Positions 32,359 to 42,266 are shown, counted from the stretch's first letter. The stretch: 52,529 nucleotides of DNA from Deltaproteobacteria bacterium (GCA_026712905.1 JAPOPM010000165.1:1-52529), one strand, 5' to 3'. Translations and numbers: made by a program. The notes: generated from the sequence alone by a model not told the origin.

Positions 32359-33137
32359 GCTACGAGACGATCCTCTACGACAAGCGGGACGGGGTCGCCA
32401 CCATCACGCTGAACCGCCCCCAGGCGCTCAACGCCTTCACCCCGCAGATGAACCGCGAGCTGCTGGACGCGCTCAAGGACGGCAACCGCGACAAGGCGGT
32501 GCGCTGCTTCCTCCTCACAGGCGCCGGCGAGCGCGCCTTCTGCGCCGGCCAGGACCTGAAGGAGCGTTCGCCGGACAGGAAGGGCTCCTTGGGCGAGTCG
32601 CTGAGGGAGCGCTACAATCCCATCATCCTGGCCATCCGCAGGACCGAGAAGATCGTGCTCTGCGCCGTCAACGGCGTGGCCGCGGGGGCGGGCTGCAACC
32701 TCACGCTGGCGTGCGACCTGCGCATCGCCTCGGACAACGCACGCTTCATCGAGGCGTTCGTGCGCGTGGGTCTGGGCCCCGACTGCGGCGGCAGCTACTT
32801 CATGCCGCGGCTCATCGGCCTCGGCAAGGCCACCGAGCTGTTCCTTCTGGGAGAGCCGCTGGAGGCCCAGGACGCGCTGCGCTACGGGCTCGTGGCCAAG
32901 GTGGTGCCGGTGGCGGAGCTGGCGGCGGAGGCCCGCGCCATGGCCGAGCGCCTGGCCCGCGCGCCGCGCAGCGCCGGCCTGATCAAGCGCACCCTCAACC
33001 GCTCCATGTACGCCGAGTTGGAGGCGCAGCTCGAGTACGAGGCCTGCACCCAGGAGATCGCCGGGCGTACCGCCGACTACGACGAGGGCGTACGGGCCTT
33101 CATGGAGAAACGGGCGCCGGTGTTCAAGGGCGAGTAA
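32355..33137 (+). CDS. paaG: Enoyl-CoA hydratase/isomerase, PaaG-like
   Basis: 260 residues, starting within the stop of the upstream gene. The crotonase fold is clear (ATITLNRPQALNAFT, AFCAGQDLKER). The first catalytic glutamate is replaced: VAAGAGCNLTLACDLRIA has N115 where hydratases have Glu. The second site is FVRVGLGPDCGGSYFMPRL with D143. This pattern is that of PaaG, the isomerase acting on ring-epoxide CoA or cis/trans enoyl-CoA isomers, rather than of a hydratase. The gene symbol reflects this active-site pattern; the in vivo substrate is not shown. Confidence 0.88.
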   Translation: MSYETILYDKRDGVATITLNRPQALNAFTPQMNRELLDALKDGNRDKAVRCFLLTGAGERAFCAGQDLKERSPDRKGSLGESLRERYNPIILAIRRTEKIVLCAVNGVAAGAGCNLTLACDLRIASDNARFIEAFVRVGLGPDCGGSYFMPRLIGLGKATELFLLGEPLEAQDALRYGLVAKVVPVAELAAEARAMAERLARAPRSAGLIKRTLNRSMYAELEAQLEYEACTQEIAGRTADYDEGVRAFMEKRAPVFKGE

Positions 33138-33167
33138 GGCCCAGGACGATCAGGGCGGATTTCGAAC

Positions 33168-34025
33168 ATGGCGAACGAGAACAAGATCGGGGTCATCGGC
33201 GCCGGCACCATGGGCGCGGGCATCGCCCAGGTGGCGGTCCAGGGCGGGTTCGAGTGCGTGGTGTACGACGTCGCCCAGGACTTCCTCGACCGCGGCCTCG
33301 GGCGCATCCGGGGCTTCATCGGGCGCAGCCGCGAGAAGGGCAACATCGACGCGCAGGAGGAAGCGCGCATCCTCGGACGCCTCCAGGGCTCGCTCGCGCT
33401 GGAGGATCTGTCCGACGCCGTCCTGGTCATCGAGGCCGCCACCGAGAACCTCCCGGTCAAGCGCGAGCTGTTCCAGAAGCTCGACGCCGCGTGCGCGCCC
33501 GAGACCCTGATGGCCACCAACACGTCGTCGCTGTCGGTGACCGCCATCGGCGGCGCGGTGAAGGACGCCACGCGAGTGCTGGGCATGCACTTCTTCAACC
33601 CGGCACCCCTCATGGCGCTGGTGGAAGTGGTGCAGGGGGAGCTCACCAGCGACGCCGCCGTGGCCAAGGCCATGGACATCACCCGCCGCTTCGGCAAGAC
33701 CCCGGTACGCGCCCAGGACACCCCCGGGTTCATCGTGAACCGCATCGCGCGCCCCTTCTACAACGAGGCGCTGCGCATCCTGAGCGACGGCGGCACCGAC
33801 GTGGCGACGGTGGACCGGATCATGCGGGAATCCGGCGGCTTCCGCATGGGACCGTTCGAGTTGCAGGACCTCATCGGCATCGACATCAACTTCACCGCCA
33901 CCGAGACTCTTTACCACGCGTTTTTCGAGGACCCGCGCTTCCGCCCCAGCCCGCTGCAGCAAAAGCTGTATCTGGCGGGTCACCTGGGGCGCAAGACCGG
34001 CAAAGGCTTTTACAACTATGAGTAG
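33168..34025 (+). CDS. 3-hydroxyacyl-CoA dehydrogenase (3-hydroxybutyryl-CoA type, PaaH-like)
   Basis: 285 residues, full length. The NAD-binding motif is [14 protein letters not shown] at the N-terminus. The catalytic region includes [29 protein letters not shown] (catalytic histidine) and [19 protein letters not shown]. The C-terminal dimer domain ends in [12 protein letters not shown]. It oxidises 3-hydroxyacyl-CoA to 3-ketoacyl-CoA with NAD+. It is the third gene of the operon and overlaps the next gene by eight bases. Confidence 0.95.
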   Translation: MANENKIGVIGAGTMGAGIAQVAVQGGFECVVYDVAQDFLDRGLGRIRGFIGRSREKGNIDAQEEARILGRLQGSLALEDLSDAVLVIEAATENLPVKRELFQKLDAACAPETLMATNTSSLSVTAIGGAVKDATRVLGMHFFNPAPLMALVEVVQGELTSDAAVAKAMDITRRFGKTPVRAQDTPGFIVNRIARPFYNEALRILSDGGTDVATVDRIMRESGGFRMGPFELQDLIGIDINFTATETLYHAFFEDPRFRPSPLQQKLYLAGHLGRKTGKGFYNYE

Positions 34026-34752
34026 CGTCGCGATCCTGGGCGGCAACCGGTTGGCGGAGGACCTGCACGGGCTCGCGCGGGACAACGGCCTGAACGCGGC
34101 GCGGTGCGCGCGCCCGGACGAGGTCGACCCGGCGACCGAGGTCGTCGTCGACACCCTCGCCCACGGGAGCGAAGAGAAGCGGCGGCTGGTGGAAGAGATC
34201 GACGCCGCCGCGCCGGGCGCCGCGCTCGTGCTCAGCTCCTGCCTCCGTTGGTCGACCACGACGCTAGCCTCCTGGAGCCGCCGGCCGGAACGGATCGTCG
34301 GATTCGCCACCTTCCACCCGCTGGCGCGCCGCAACGTCATCGAGCTGGCGCGCGGGCTCGACACCGGCGACGACGCCATGGCGGCGGCCGGCACCCTGGT
34401 GGAAGGCCTGGGCAAGGAGAGCGCCGTCGTCAAGGACGCGCCCGGCCTCGTGTTCCCGCGCATCCTGAGCCTGATCATCAACGAGGCCGCGCGCAGCCTG
34501 GACGAGGGGGTCGCCAGCGCCGAGGAGATCGACATCGCCCTCCGGCTGGGCACCAACTATCCCCAGGGGCCGCTGCGCTGGGCCGACGAGATCGGCCTCG
34601 ACGAAGTGCTGGCGGTCCTCGAAGGGCTCCTGGAAGAGACCGGCGACGACCGCTACCGTCCGGCGCCGCTGTTGCGGAAGATGGTGGCGTCCGGCCGCCT
34701 CGGCGAATGCGCGGGCCGGGGGTTCTACCGCCACGGAGAGACCGGAGTTTGA
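34018..34752 (+). CDS. Divergent 3-hydroxyacyl-CoA dehydrogenase-like protein
   Basis: 244 residues, overlapping the upstream dehydrogenase gene by eight bases. It looks like a second, decayed copy of the same fold. The N-terminus [18 protein letters not shown] keeps only part of the nucleotide motif and the Rossmann half is shortened. [20 protein letters not shown] aligns in position with the catalytic histidine region. The helical domain is well kept: [38 protein letters not shown], and [11 protein letters not shown] at the end. It may be a structural or substrate-binding partner of the active enzyme; independent activity is doubtful. Confidence 0.82.
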   Translation: MSSVAILGGNRLAEDLHGLARDNGLNAARCARPDEVDPATEVVVDTLAHGSEEKRRLVEEIDAAAPGAALVLSSCLRWSTTTLASWSRRPERIVGFATFHPLARRNVIELARGLDTGDDAMAAAGTLVEGLGKESAVVKDAPGLVFPRILSLIINEAARSLDEGVASAEEIDIALRLGTNYPQGPLRWADEIGLDEVLAVLEGLLEETGDDRYRPAPLLRKMVASGRLGECAGRGFYRHGETGV

Positions 34753-34760
34753 CATTGCAA

Positions 34761-34782
34761 GGCGGAGGATCCAGCCTCCGCC
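34761..34782. repeat. Small hairpin inside the operon
   Basis: GGCGGAGG (34761-34768) pairs perfectly with CCTCCGCC (34775-34782) around a six-base loop, just before the thiolase gene. There is no T-run, so it is more likely an RNA-stability or REP-like element than a terminator. Confidence 0.45.
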
Positions 34783-34797
34783 CCGGGAAGGGACACC

Positions 34798-36003
34798 ATG
34801 CCAGAAGCCGTCATCATCGACGCCGCGCGCACCCCCATGGGGCGCTACGGCGGCATCCTCAAGGACGTCCGGCCGGATGATCTCGCGGCGCACGTCATCG
34901 ACAAGCTCATCGCCCGCAACGGCATCGACCGGACGACCATCGAGGACGTGATCCTCGGGTGCACGAACCAGGCCGGCGAGGACTGCCGCAACGTGGCGCG
35001 CAACGCCTCGCTCCTGGCGGGCATTCCCGACTCGGTTCCCGGCGCCACCGTGAACCGCCTGTGCGGCTCGGGGCTGGAGGCGGTCAACCAGGCCGCGCGC
35101 GCGGTGGGGGCCGAGGAAGGCGACCTGTTCGTGGCCGGCGGCGTGGAGATGATGACCCGCGCGCCGCTGGTGATGCCCAAGGGCGCGGTCCCGTTCGCGC
35201 GCGGCGAGGTCACGGTCTACGACAGCGTGCTCGGATGGCGCTTTCCGAACCCGCGCATGGGGGAGATGTACCCGCTCATCAGCCTGGGCGAGACCGCCGA
35301 GAACGTGGCCGAGAAATACGCGGTGGGCCGCGAGCAGCAGGACGCGTTCGGGCTCAAGAGCCATCGCAACGCGGTAGCGGCCCAGGAGGGCGGGAGGCTC
35401 GCCGACGAGTTGATTCCGGTGCCGGTACCGCAACGGCGCGGCGACCCCGTGGTGCACGGCCGCGACGAGGGGCCGCGACCGGACACCAGCCTGGAGCAGC
35501 TCGCCGCCCTGCGCCCGGCCTTCGCCAGGAACGGCACCGTGACCGCGGGGAACTCGTCGCCGCTGTCCGACGGCGCCGCGGCGCTGCTGGTAACGTCGCG
35601 CGAGCGGGCGGAGGCGCTCAAGCTCAGGCCGGTGGTGCGCATCGTGGCGTCGGCGGTGGCGGGAGTGGACCCGGCCTTCATGGGCATCGGGCCGATTCCG
35701 GCCAGCCGCAAGGCGCTCAAGCGCGCGGGCCTGACCGCGGACCAGTTGGACCTGGTGGAGTTGAACGAGGCCTTCGCGTCGCAGTCCCTGGCGTGCATCC
35801 AGGAGCTCGGCCTCGACCCGGACAAGGTCAACGTCAACGGCGGCGCCATCGCCCTCGGCCACCCGCTGGGCTGCAGCGGCGCGCGCATCATGACCACGTT
35901 GATCCACGAGATGAAACGGCGCGGCAGCCGCTACGGCATGGCCACCATGTGCATCGGCGTGGGCCAGGGCATCGCCACCATCGTGGAGCGCGCGGACGCT
36001 TGA
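34798..36003 (+). CDS. Acetyl-CoA C-acyltransferase (thiolase, PcaF/PaaJ-like)
   Basis: 401 residues, the usual size. The nucleophile is C89 in GATVNRLCGSGLEAVNQ. The second catalytic region is VNGGAIALGHPLGCSGARI (histidine), and the third is ATMCIGVGQGIA (cysteine). NEAFASQSLA is also conserved. The sequence fits degradative thiolases such as 3-oxoadipyl-CoA thiolase. It completes the hydratase, isomerase, dehydrogenase and thiolase sequence encoded from 31585 onward, releasing acetyl-CoA. It is the last gene of the operon. Confidence 0.95.
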   Translation: MPEAVIIDAARTPMGRYGGILKDVRPDDLAAHVIDKLIARNGIDRTTIEDVILGCTNQAGEDCRNVARNASLLAGIPDSVPGATVNRLCGSGLEAVNQAARAVGAEEGDLFVAGGVEMMTRAPLVMPKGAVPFARGEVTVYDSVLGWRFPNPRMGEMYPLISLGETAENVAEKYAVGREQQDAFGLKSHRNAVAAQEGGRLADELIPVPVPQRRGDPVVHGRDEGPRPDTSLEQLAALRPAFARNGTVTAGNSSPLSDGAAALLVTSRERAEALKLRPVVRIVASAVAGVDPAFMGIGPIPASRKALKRAGLTADQLDLVELNEAFASQSLACIQELGLDPDKVNVNGGAIALGHPLGCSGARIMTTLIHEMKRRGSRYGMATMCIGVGQGIATIVERADA

Positions 36004-36126
36004 CCGGCGGACGAAAATACCCCATAGAAATTAAGGGGAAAGCGACTCGATCGTCGTATTGGGAATAATCGATTCAAGGTCGGGCCGCCGGGACGACGGA
36101 GGGGGTCTTCCCGCGGCAAGGCCGGG

Positions 36127-38757
36127 ATGCTGCGTCGCATGAGAAACAAGGCATCCAGACTGCTGGTCTTCCTGTCCCTCGCGGCGGTGCTGGGAGTAGC
36201 CGCGGTGGTGGGGCTGGAAGCCTTCCTGGAAAACCGCAAGGAATCCATACGCCGGGAGATCGAGACCGCCGTCGGCCGTGCCGTGGCGTTCGACTCCGTC
36301 CGGCTGAGGTTGTTCCGACGCCTGGGAAGCCTGGGCATCACGGTAACGGACCTGCGCGTGGCCGACGATCCACGATTCGCGGCGACACCGCTGATCCGCG
36401 CGCAGGAGCTCACCTTCTCCCTGGGCTGGTTTTCGCTGCTGACCGGCGCGCCGACGATTTCCGACGTCGTCCTCGAACAGCCCGAGCTCCAAGTCATCCG
36501 CAACGAGTACGGCGATATCAACATTTTCGTGCCCGCGCAGCCGCTCAAGGCCGGGTTCGAGTCGGCCCATGCGAACGGTGCGGCGGTTCATGCCCGTGGC
36601 GCCAAGCTCTACCTGGTGGACCGTTCTTCGGAAAAGCCCGAGGAACTGCGCCTGCGGGACCTGACGGCGAACCTCCAATGGCAGCGAGGACAGCGCCTCC
36701 GCGTCGAGGTATCGGGCGCGCTGTCAGAGGAAGGCGCGCGCACGTTCTCCGTGGCCGGTACCGTGGGCACGGCGGCGCCCTTGTCGGAGTGGCGCCGGAA
36801 CGAGGTGGACCTGGAGATTCGCGCCGCGTCGCTGCCACAAACCCTGTTGGCGCGCGCCTGGACGTTTCTGGAGCCACACTTCCCGGCCTACCTCCGTCCT
36901 TCCGGTCCGCTGACCGTCAACGCGCGCGTGACGGGACGGATCGACCGTCCGCGCGTAACCGGCATGGAGATCACGGGAGCCTTGTTCGGAGCCCCGGCGG
37001 ACAACGCCCGCCTGACCGGCGCCGTGGATTTCTCGCAAGGGCCGGCGTGGAGCCGCGCTCTGGCCAAGTGCGAGCTTCACTTGGAACCGGTCCACCTCGA
37101 CCAACTCAGACAATTGCCCTGGGTGGAGCGCATCGTGCCGGCGGGGTTGCGCGTCCACGAGCCACTTCGCATCGTCAACACGCTGGAGGGGCCGCTGGAC
37201 GATTTGAGGGTCCAGGCCGCTTTGATCGCCGATGACCATACCATCCAATACGGCGACTGGTTCCTCAAGGCGCCGGGGGTTGCGGCCCGCCTGGCCATGA
37301 ACCTGCGGGTCCGGCCGGACCGCATCGTGATCGACGAGTCCGAGGCCCGGCTCCATAACGCCAACGTCCCGTTCTCCGGCGCCATCGTCCAACAACCGGA
37401 ACACCTGGTTGAACTCCGTGTCCAGACCGAGGACGTGCCGCTGGCGGGATGGCAAGAAGTCGTCCCGGCGGCCAAGGACTACCAGCTCGACGGATCCGTA
37501 AGCGCCCGGTTGGCGCTGGCGCAGAAGTCGGGGCCGCGCACCGAGCCACCCGCTCTCCGGGGCAACCTGCGTCTGACCAACGTCCACATCATCGGTCCGC
37601 CGGGCAAGAAGAGGCCCGTACAGGGTCTCCAGGGAGAGCTTGTGTTCCGCGGCGGAGACATCGAGATACGCGACCTTCGGTTGCGCTCGGGGCTGTCGGA
37701 CCTGCGGCTGCGCGGCTTGCTGGTCAACCTGAGCCGGCCCACGCTGCACTACAGTCTCCACTCCGACCTCCTGAATCTCGGCGACGTGACCGGCGACGCC
37801 GCGCATCGGGCACACTCCTTCAGCAACGTCGTTCACGAGGGCTCCGCCGAACTGCGCGAAGGCATCGCCTCCGTGCGCGGCTACCTGGCCTCCGCCAGCG
37901 GCCAGGTCGGCGGCACCGCCTATCAGAACCTGCAGAGCCTCGTGCACTGGACCCGCGGCGGCCTGACGGTGCGACGGCTTGCCATCGAGACCCTGGGAGG
38001 CGCGATCCACGGCCACGGCACCGTTACGCGCCGGAACGGCGGGGCCTTCGACATCGACCTGCACCCCTCCGCGGAGGGCCTGGACGCCAACGGACTCCTC
38101 GCGCTCTTCCCCCACTATCCCGCGGATTCGATCAACGGAAACGTGAGTCTCGAAGGCCGTTTCCAAAGCAGAGCCACGGACTGGCAGTCTTTCGTCGGGA
38201 ACCTGAACGGACAGGGCCGAATGACCCTGAACAAGGGCGTGCTCGCCGACTTCAACCCGGTCCGGGGGGTTCTCGCGACGCTCGATGCCGTGGAAGGGAT
38301 CGAGCGCATCGACGCGGCCGGCCCCGCGTTTCTCTCCCTGGTACGCGACGACCGGACTTCCTTCGAAAACGTCACGGGCCACTTCACCATCCGCGGGGGC
38401 AAGGCGCGCAGTGACGACGTGCGCCTGGTCTCGGACCACTACAGCATCGTGGGGCAAGGCTCGCTGGAGTCGGACGGCCAAGTGGAACTTCAAGGCGCCC
38501 TCGTGCTGTCACCAGCGTTCTCCCGCGACCTGAGCGGCCGCTACCGCAACGTGCGCTATCTCTTCGACGCCGAGGGAATCAGTCTGCCCTTCCGGCTCGC
38601 GGGCCGCATCCCCGACGTCACCATCCAGCCGGACGTGCCGCAACTCGTGCGCTACATGTTCAACAAGCTCGCGGAGGAGCGGCCGCCGCAGGCCGAAGAC
38701 AACGACGGCAACCTGTGGAAGCGCCTCGGGCGGGGCTTCCTGGAACTGCTCCGTTGA
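36127..38757 (+). CDS. AsmA-like envelope protein
   Basis: 876 residues. An N-terminal membrane anchor spans about residues 12-32 (LLVFLSLAAVLGVAAVVGLE). AsmA features follow: RREIETAVGRAVAFDSVRL and the LRVADDPRFAATPLIRAQEL type of early repeat. The long middle is beta-rich. The C-terminal region matches AsmA_2: GNVSLEGRFQSRATDWQSF, GQGRMTLNKGVLADF and HFTIRGGKARSDDVRL. Proteins of this type form periplasm-spanning beta-taco bridges that help move phospholipids to the outer membrane. The start at 36127 is preceded by AAGG, a weak SD. Confidence 0.88.
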   Translation: MLRRMRNKASRLLVFLSLAAVLGVAAVVGLEAFLENRKESIRREIETAVGRAVAFDSVRLRLFRRLGSLGITVTDLRVADDPRFAATPLIRAQELTFSLGWFSLLTGAPTISDVVLEQPELQVIRNEYGDINIFVPAQPLKAGFESAHANGAAVHARGAKLYLVDRSSEKPEELRLRDLTANLQWQRGQRLRVEVSGALSEEGARTFSVAGTVGTAAPLSEWRRNEVDLEIRAASLPQTLLARAWTFLEPHFPAYLRPSGPLTVNARVTGRIDRPRVTGMEITGALFGAPADNARLTGAVDFSQGPAWSRALAKCELHLEPVHLDQLRQLPWVERIVPAGLRVHEPLRIVNTLEGPLDDLRVQAALIADDHTIQYGDWFLKAPGVAARLAMNLRVRPDRIVIDESEARLHNANVPFSGAIVQQPEHLVELRVQTEDVPLAGWQEVVPAAKDYQLDGSVSARLALAQKSGPRTEPPALRGNLRLTNVHIIGPPGKKRPVQGLQGELVFRGGDIEIRDLRLRSGLSDLRLRGLLVNLSRPTLHYSLHSDLLNLGDVTGDAAHRAHSFSNVVHEGSAELREGIASVRGYLASASGQVGGTAYQNLQSLVHWTRGGLTVRRLAIETLGGAIHGHGTVTRRNGGAFDIDLHPSAEGLDANGLLALFPHYPADSINGNVSLEGRFQSRATDWQSFVGNLNGQGRMTLNKGVLADFNPVRGVLATLDAVEGIERIDAAGPAFLSLVRDDRTSFENVTGHFTIRGGKARSDDVRLVSDHYSIVGQGSLESDGQVELQGALVLSPAFSRDLSGRYRNVRYLFDAEGISLPFRLAGRIPDVTIQPDVPQLVRYMFNKLAEERPPQAEDNDGNLWKRLGRGFLELLR

Positions 38758-38813
38758 CGCCGGCGCGCACCCTCCGTCACGCGACGCTCACCCTTTCATC
38801 ACACCCGGCAGAC

Positions 38814-39101
38814 ATGGACGTCCACGAACTCTACCTCCGGGTGCGCCGGCAAGACATCGCCTACATCAAGTTCATCGTGGAGTCCTACGAACTGCTCGGC
38901 ATCATCCGTACGGTGGATCCGCGTGAGGCAGTCATCGTGCTGCTGGTGCTGGAGGACTCGCTCGCGCTGGCACGCGACGTGATCGAGGCCCTGTCCGGAG
39001 AAGTCCCGCTGGAGGAGATTCCCCGACCCGCCGGCTTGGGGGACGACTGGCTCCTGGGTGCGGTTACAACGGCCGAACCGGACGGCGGCGAAGGATCCTG
39101 A
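38814..39101 (+). CDS. DUF4911 family protein
   Basis: 95 residues from the ATG at 38814. The core YLRVRRQDIAYIKFIVESYE, then LLGIIRTVDPREAVIVLLV, matches the DUF4911 pattern, a small alpha/beta domain of unknown role found mostly in delta-type proteobacteria. The end is acidic and probably disordered. It sits between the AsmA-like gene and rnr, five bases before the latter, so it is likely co-transcribed with RNase R. Confidence 0.75.
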   Translation: MDVHELYLRVRRQDIAYIKFIVESYELLGIIRTVDPREAVIVLLVLEDSLALARDVIEALSGEVPLEEIPRPAGLGDDWLLGAVTTAEPDGGEGS

Positions 39102-39105
39102 GGGC

Positions 39106-41226
39106 ATGAGCGGCTCCACCGACCTCAAACCCCGCGTGCTCTCGCTGATGCGGACCAAGCCGGGCCATCGCTTCAGCCTGCGGGAGATCCGCAAGGGCTT
39201 CGGCAAGGCGTCACGGGACGCGGTGGAGGACGCCCTCAAGGAACTGATCCACGAACGCACGGTCATCCGTCTCCACAAGAACCACTACACCCTGGCCAAG
39301 GCCGCGAGCCTCGTCTCCGGCGTGGTGCAGGGCCATCCCGACGGCTTCGGCTTCGTCGTGCCCGAGCAGAAGGGCATGGAGGACATCTATCTCAGCCGCA
39401 GGGAGATGCGCCGGGTGATGCACGGCGACCGGGTACTGGTGCGCCCGGAGAAGAAGCGCCACGGCGACAGCCAGGGACACGTCGTCGAGGTCCTGGAGCG
39501 GGGCCAGCGGCGCCTCGTAGGCGTGGTGCAGACCGACGGCGACCGCACCCTGGTGGTGCCCATGGACCCGCGCGTGGCCCCCGCCATCCCGCTGAAAGCG
39601 CCCGGACCGCTTCAGCCCGGCCAGGTGGCGGCGGTGGAGATGACCCGCTACGGCAGCGGCTACACGCCCGCCGAAGCGCGCCTGGAACGGGTGCTGGGCG
39701 CACCGGACGACCCCGAGGTCCAGGCCCAGGCGTTGATCTTCCGCTACGGCTGGCCCGAGGAATTCTCGGACACGGCCCTCCAGGAGGCCGAGCGCCACGC
39801 CGCCGCCGGGGTGCCGGCGAGCCTCGACGGACGCCGCGACCTGCGCGGGCTGACCACCTTCACCGTGGACGGCGAGACGGCGCGCGACTTCGACGACGCC
39901 GTCGGGCTGGAGCGAAGGGCCGCCGGCGGCTACGCGCTCTACGTCTCCATCGCCGACGTCGCCCATTGCGTGGCGCACGACTCCGCCCTGGATGTCGACG
40001 CCTACGAACGCGGCACCAGCGTGTACTTCCCGGACCGGGCCCTGCCCATGCTGCCGCCGGCGTTGTCCACCGGCATCTGCAGCCTCAAGCCGGGCGTGGA
40101 CCGGCTCACGCGCACGGCGCTCCTGGAGATCGACCGGAGGGGCGAGGTCGAACGGGTGGAGATCTTCCGTTCGGTGATCCGCAGCACGGCCCGGCTCACC
40201 TACACCGAGGTGGGGCGCATGCTCGTGGACCGGGACGCCACGGTCATCGCGAAGTACCCGGAGCTGATCGACGCCCTCCGCGCCATGGAAGAACTGACGC
40301 ACCTCCTCATGGACCGCCGGCGCGCCCGCGGCAGCCTCGACTTCGAGTTGCCGGACACGGAGATCGTGCTGGGCGACGACAACGTGCCCGTCGACATCCG
40401 GCGCGCCCGACGCACCATCGCCCACCGCATGATCGAGGAGTTCATGATCGCGGCCAACGAAGCGGTGGCCGGCTACCTGCGGAAACGGAAGTTCCCGTGC
40501 GTGTACCGGGTGCACGAAGGACCCGACGAGGACACCCTGGACGCCATCGGCCCGTTCCTTTCCACCCTCGGATACCGGCTCCACCGGAAGGAAGAGAGAG
40601 TCTCGTCCAGTGAGCTCCAACGGGTCCTGGAAGCGTGCCGCGGCAAGCCCGAGGAACGGGTGCTGAACCGCATGCTGCTGCGCTCCATGAAGCAGGCCTG
40701 TTACGACCGGGAGAACGTCGGCCACTTCGGGCTGGCGTCCGACGCCTACCTGCATTTCACCTCCCCCATCCGCCGCTACCCCGATCTCATGGTCCACCGG
40801 CTCCTGGACCGCGCCACCGCCGGCCCGAAGCTCGATGCCGGTGCGCGGGAAGACCTCGACGCCTACCTGCGCGAGGCCGCCGACCACGCCTCCCGGCGTG
40901 AGCGCCTGGCCGTGGACGCCGAGCGCGACATGGTGGACCTCAAGAAGGCGCAGTTCATGACCGACAAGATCGGCCAGGAACACACCGGCGTCATCACCGA
41001 CCTGACCAACTTCGGCTTCTTCGTGGAACTCGACCGCTGGTTCGTGGAAGGACTGGTGAGCCTCAAGACCCTGGAGGACGACTTCTACCGCTATTACGAC
41101 ACCGCCCACCTCATCAAGGGCCAGAACCACGGCCAGAGCTTCCGCATGGGCGACCCGGTCACCGTGAAGGTGGTGCGGGTGAAGCTCTTCCAGGGGGAGA
41201 TCGACTTCGAGCTGGCGCGGCCGTGA
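39106..41226 (+). CDS. rnr: Ribonuclease R
   Basis: 706 residues from the ATG at 39106; an in-frame start at 39058 would overlap the upstream gene. Domains in order: an N-terminal winged helix (FSLREIRKGFGKASRDAVED), cold-shock barrels (GVVQGHPDGFGFVV), the RNB catalytic core with metal aspartates in TARDFDDAVGLER, the substrate-channel motif HFTSPIRRYPDLMVHR, and a C-terminal S1 domain (GVITDLTNFGFFVELD). It degrades structured RNA processively 3' to 5' in mRNA and rRNA quality control. A MITE lies directly after its stop. Confidence 0.96.
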   Translation: MSGSTDLKPRVLSLMRTKPGHRFSLREIRKGFGKASRDAVEDALKELIHERTVIRLHKNHYTLAKAASLVSGVVQGHPDGFGFVVPEQKGMEDIYLSRREMRRVMHGDRVLVRPEKKRHGDSQGHVVEVLERGQRRLVGVVQTDGDRTLVVPMDPRVAPAIPLKAPGPLQPGQVAAVEMTRYGSGYTPAEARLERVLGAPDDPEVQAQALIFRYGWPEEFSDTALQEAERHAAAGVPASLDGRRDLRGLTTFTVDGETARDFDDAVGLERRAAGGYALYVSIADVAHCVAHDSALDVDAYERGTSVYFPDRALPMLPPALSTGICSLKPGVDRLTRTALLEIDRRGEVERVEIFRSVIRSTARLTYTEVGRMLVDRDATVIAKYPELIDALRAMEELTHLLMDRRRARGSLDFELPDTEIVLGDDNVPVDIRRARRTIAHRMIEEFMIAANEAVAGYLRKRKFPCVYRVHEGPDEDTLDAIGPFLSTLGYRLHRKEERVSSSELQRVLEACRGKPEERVLNRMLLRSMKQACYDRENVGHFGLASDAYLHFTSPIRRYPDLMVHRLLDRATAGPKLDAGAREDLDAYLREAADHASRRERLAVDAERDMVDLKKAQFMTDKIGQEHTGVITDLTNFGFFVELDRWFVEGLVSLKTLEDDFYRYYDTAHLIKGQNHGQSFRMGDPVTVKVVRVKLFQGEIDFELARP

Positions 41227-41229
41227 CTT

Positions 41230-41394
41230 CTAGTGTGGTGTCTGGTTAATTCGCATAATAATCTGCGGAGGATTTTTCGTTGTCGGCAAGGCGCGATGAC
41301 GAGCAGTGGCGGGCACCACGCGAGGAAGAGCAACGCAGCCGACGGCGAAAAAGACCCGCAGATTATTATGCGAATTAACCAGACACCACACTAG
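41230..41394. mobile_element. Non-autonomous MITE with long terminal inverted repeats
   Basis: A 165-base element. Its first 39 bases, starting ctagtgtggtgtctggttaa, are repeated in perfect inversion at the end, and pairing continues imperfectly for about 20 more bases. The ends read CTAG, consistent with TA target duplication as used by IS630/Tc1-type transposases. It carries no coding frame. It fills the gap between the convergent rnr and EamA genes almost exactly and could form a bidirectional terminator-like stem. Confidence 0.85.
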
Positions 41395-41396
41395 TC

Positions 41397-42266
41397 TCAA
41401 CGCACCACGGACACCAGGATGATCCCCGTTACCACCAGCACCGTCCCGAGCACGGTGCGGCGGGTTACCCGTTCCATGTCCCGGAGGAAGATGACGGTGC
41501 CCAGGACGATCCACATGGGCAGTGTGGCGGTGATGGGCGCGATGACGACGACCTCGCCGGCGCTGAGGGCGTAGAGGATGCCGCCGGCGGAGACGCCTTC
41601 GAAGAGGCCCGCCGCGACGAAGGGCCAGAACGCCCGCCGGTCCCATACGTAGCGTTGCGCGAGGCCCGGTACGACCTGGGTGATTCCCAGCAAGGCCAGG
41701 CCCACCGTGCCGGTGACGGCGGTGAAGAAGACCGGCTCCGGGGTCAGGATCAGCGCGGCCCGCCGCAGGGGGAAGGCGATGCCCGCCATGACCGCGGCGG
41801 CCAGCGGCACAAGGACATACCAGCCCGGGTTATCCGCCTTGTCTTCGGTCGCCCTGGCGCTCTCCCGGGAAATGGCCGCGATGCCGGCGACTACGGTCAC
41901 GTTGCCGAGGAACACGGGCAGCGTCAGTTCTTCCCCCAATAGTGAAATCGCGATAATGCCGGCCCAGAAAGGGTGGGTGGCCCGAAGCGAGCCGCTCCGG
42001 GCGGCGCCGATGGTCTGCATGCCTCGATAGGTCAACTGGCGCACGAAGGGTTGCAGGCTGCCGGCCGCGACCATCAACGCCACGGCGTTCCAGCCGAAGT
42101 CCGGTATCCCTCGAATCGCCACCGCCACGCTGAAGATGCCGGCCTGGAACACCATGGAGAAGGTCGTCACGGTGGCCGGGGTGGAGTAGCGCAGGCCCCG
42201 GCGCGCGACGATGAAGCTCACGGCATACATGGCGGCGGAAACGACGGCGACAATCTCGGGTACCAT
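41397..42266 (-). CDS. EamA/DMT-family transporter (copy 1)
   Basis: 289 residues with ten hydrophobic segments in two related halves, the DMT/EamA layout. VVSAAMYAVSFIVARRGL opens the first half. ARSGSLRATHPFWAGIIAISLLGEEL and the matching second-half stretch TATLPMWIVLGTVIFLRDMERV carry the conserved proline after which the helix resumes. It probably exports or imports a small metabolite such as an amino acid or nucleoside; the substrate is unknown. A paralogue lies 24 bases upstream on the same strand. Its stop lies against the MITE. Confidence 0.88.
   Translation of the reverse strand: MVPEIVAVVSAAMYAVSFIVARRGLRYSTPATVTTFSMVFQAGIFSVAVAIRGIPDFGWNAVALMVAAGSLQPFVRQLTYRGMQTIGAARSGSLRATHPFWAGIIAISLLGEELTLPVFLGNVTVVAGIAAISRESARATEDKADNPGWYVLVPLAAAVMAGIAFPLRRAALILTPEPVFFTAVTGTVGLALLGITQVVPGLAQRYVWDRRAFWPFVAAGLFEGVSAGGILYALSAGEVVVIAPITATLPMWIVLGTVIFLRDMERVTRRTVLGTVLVVTGIILVSVVR

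Noticed and set aside
36724..38493. 589-residue minus-strand frame
   Set aside because: Antisense to the AsmA-like gene; no motif.
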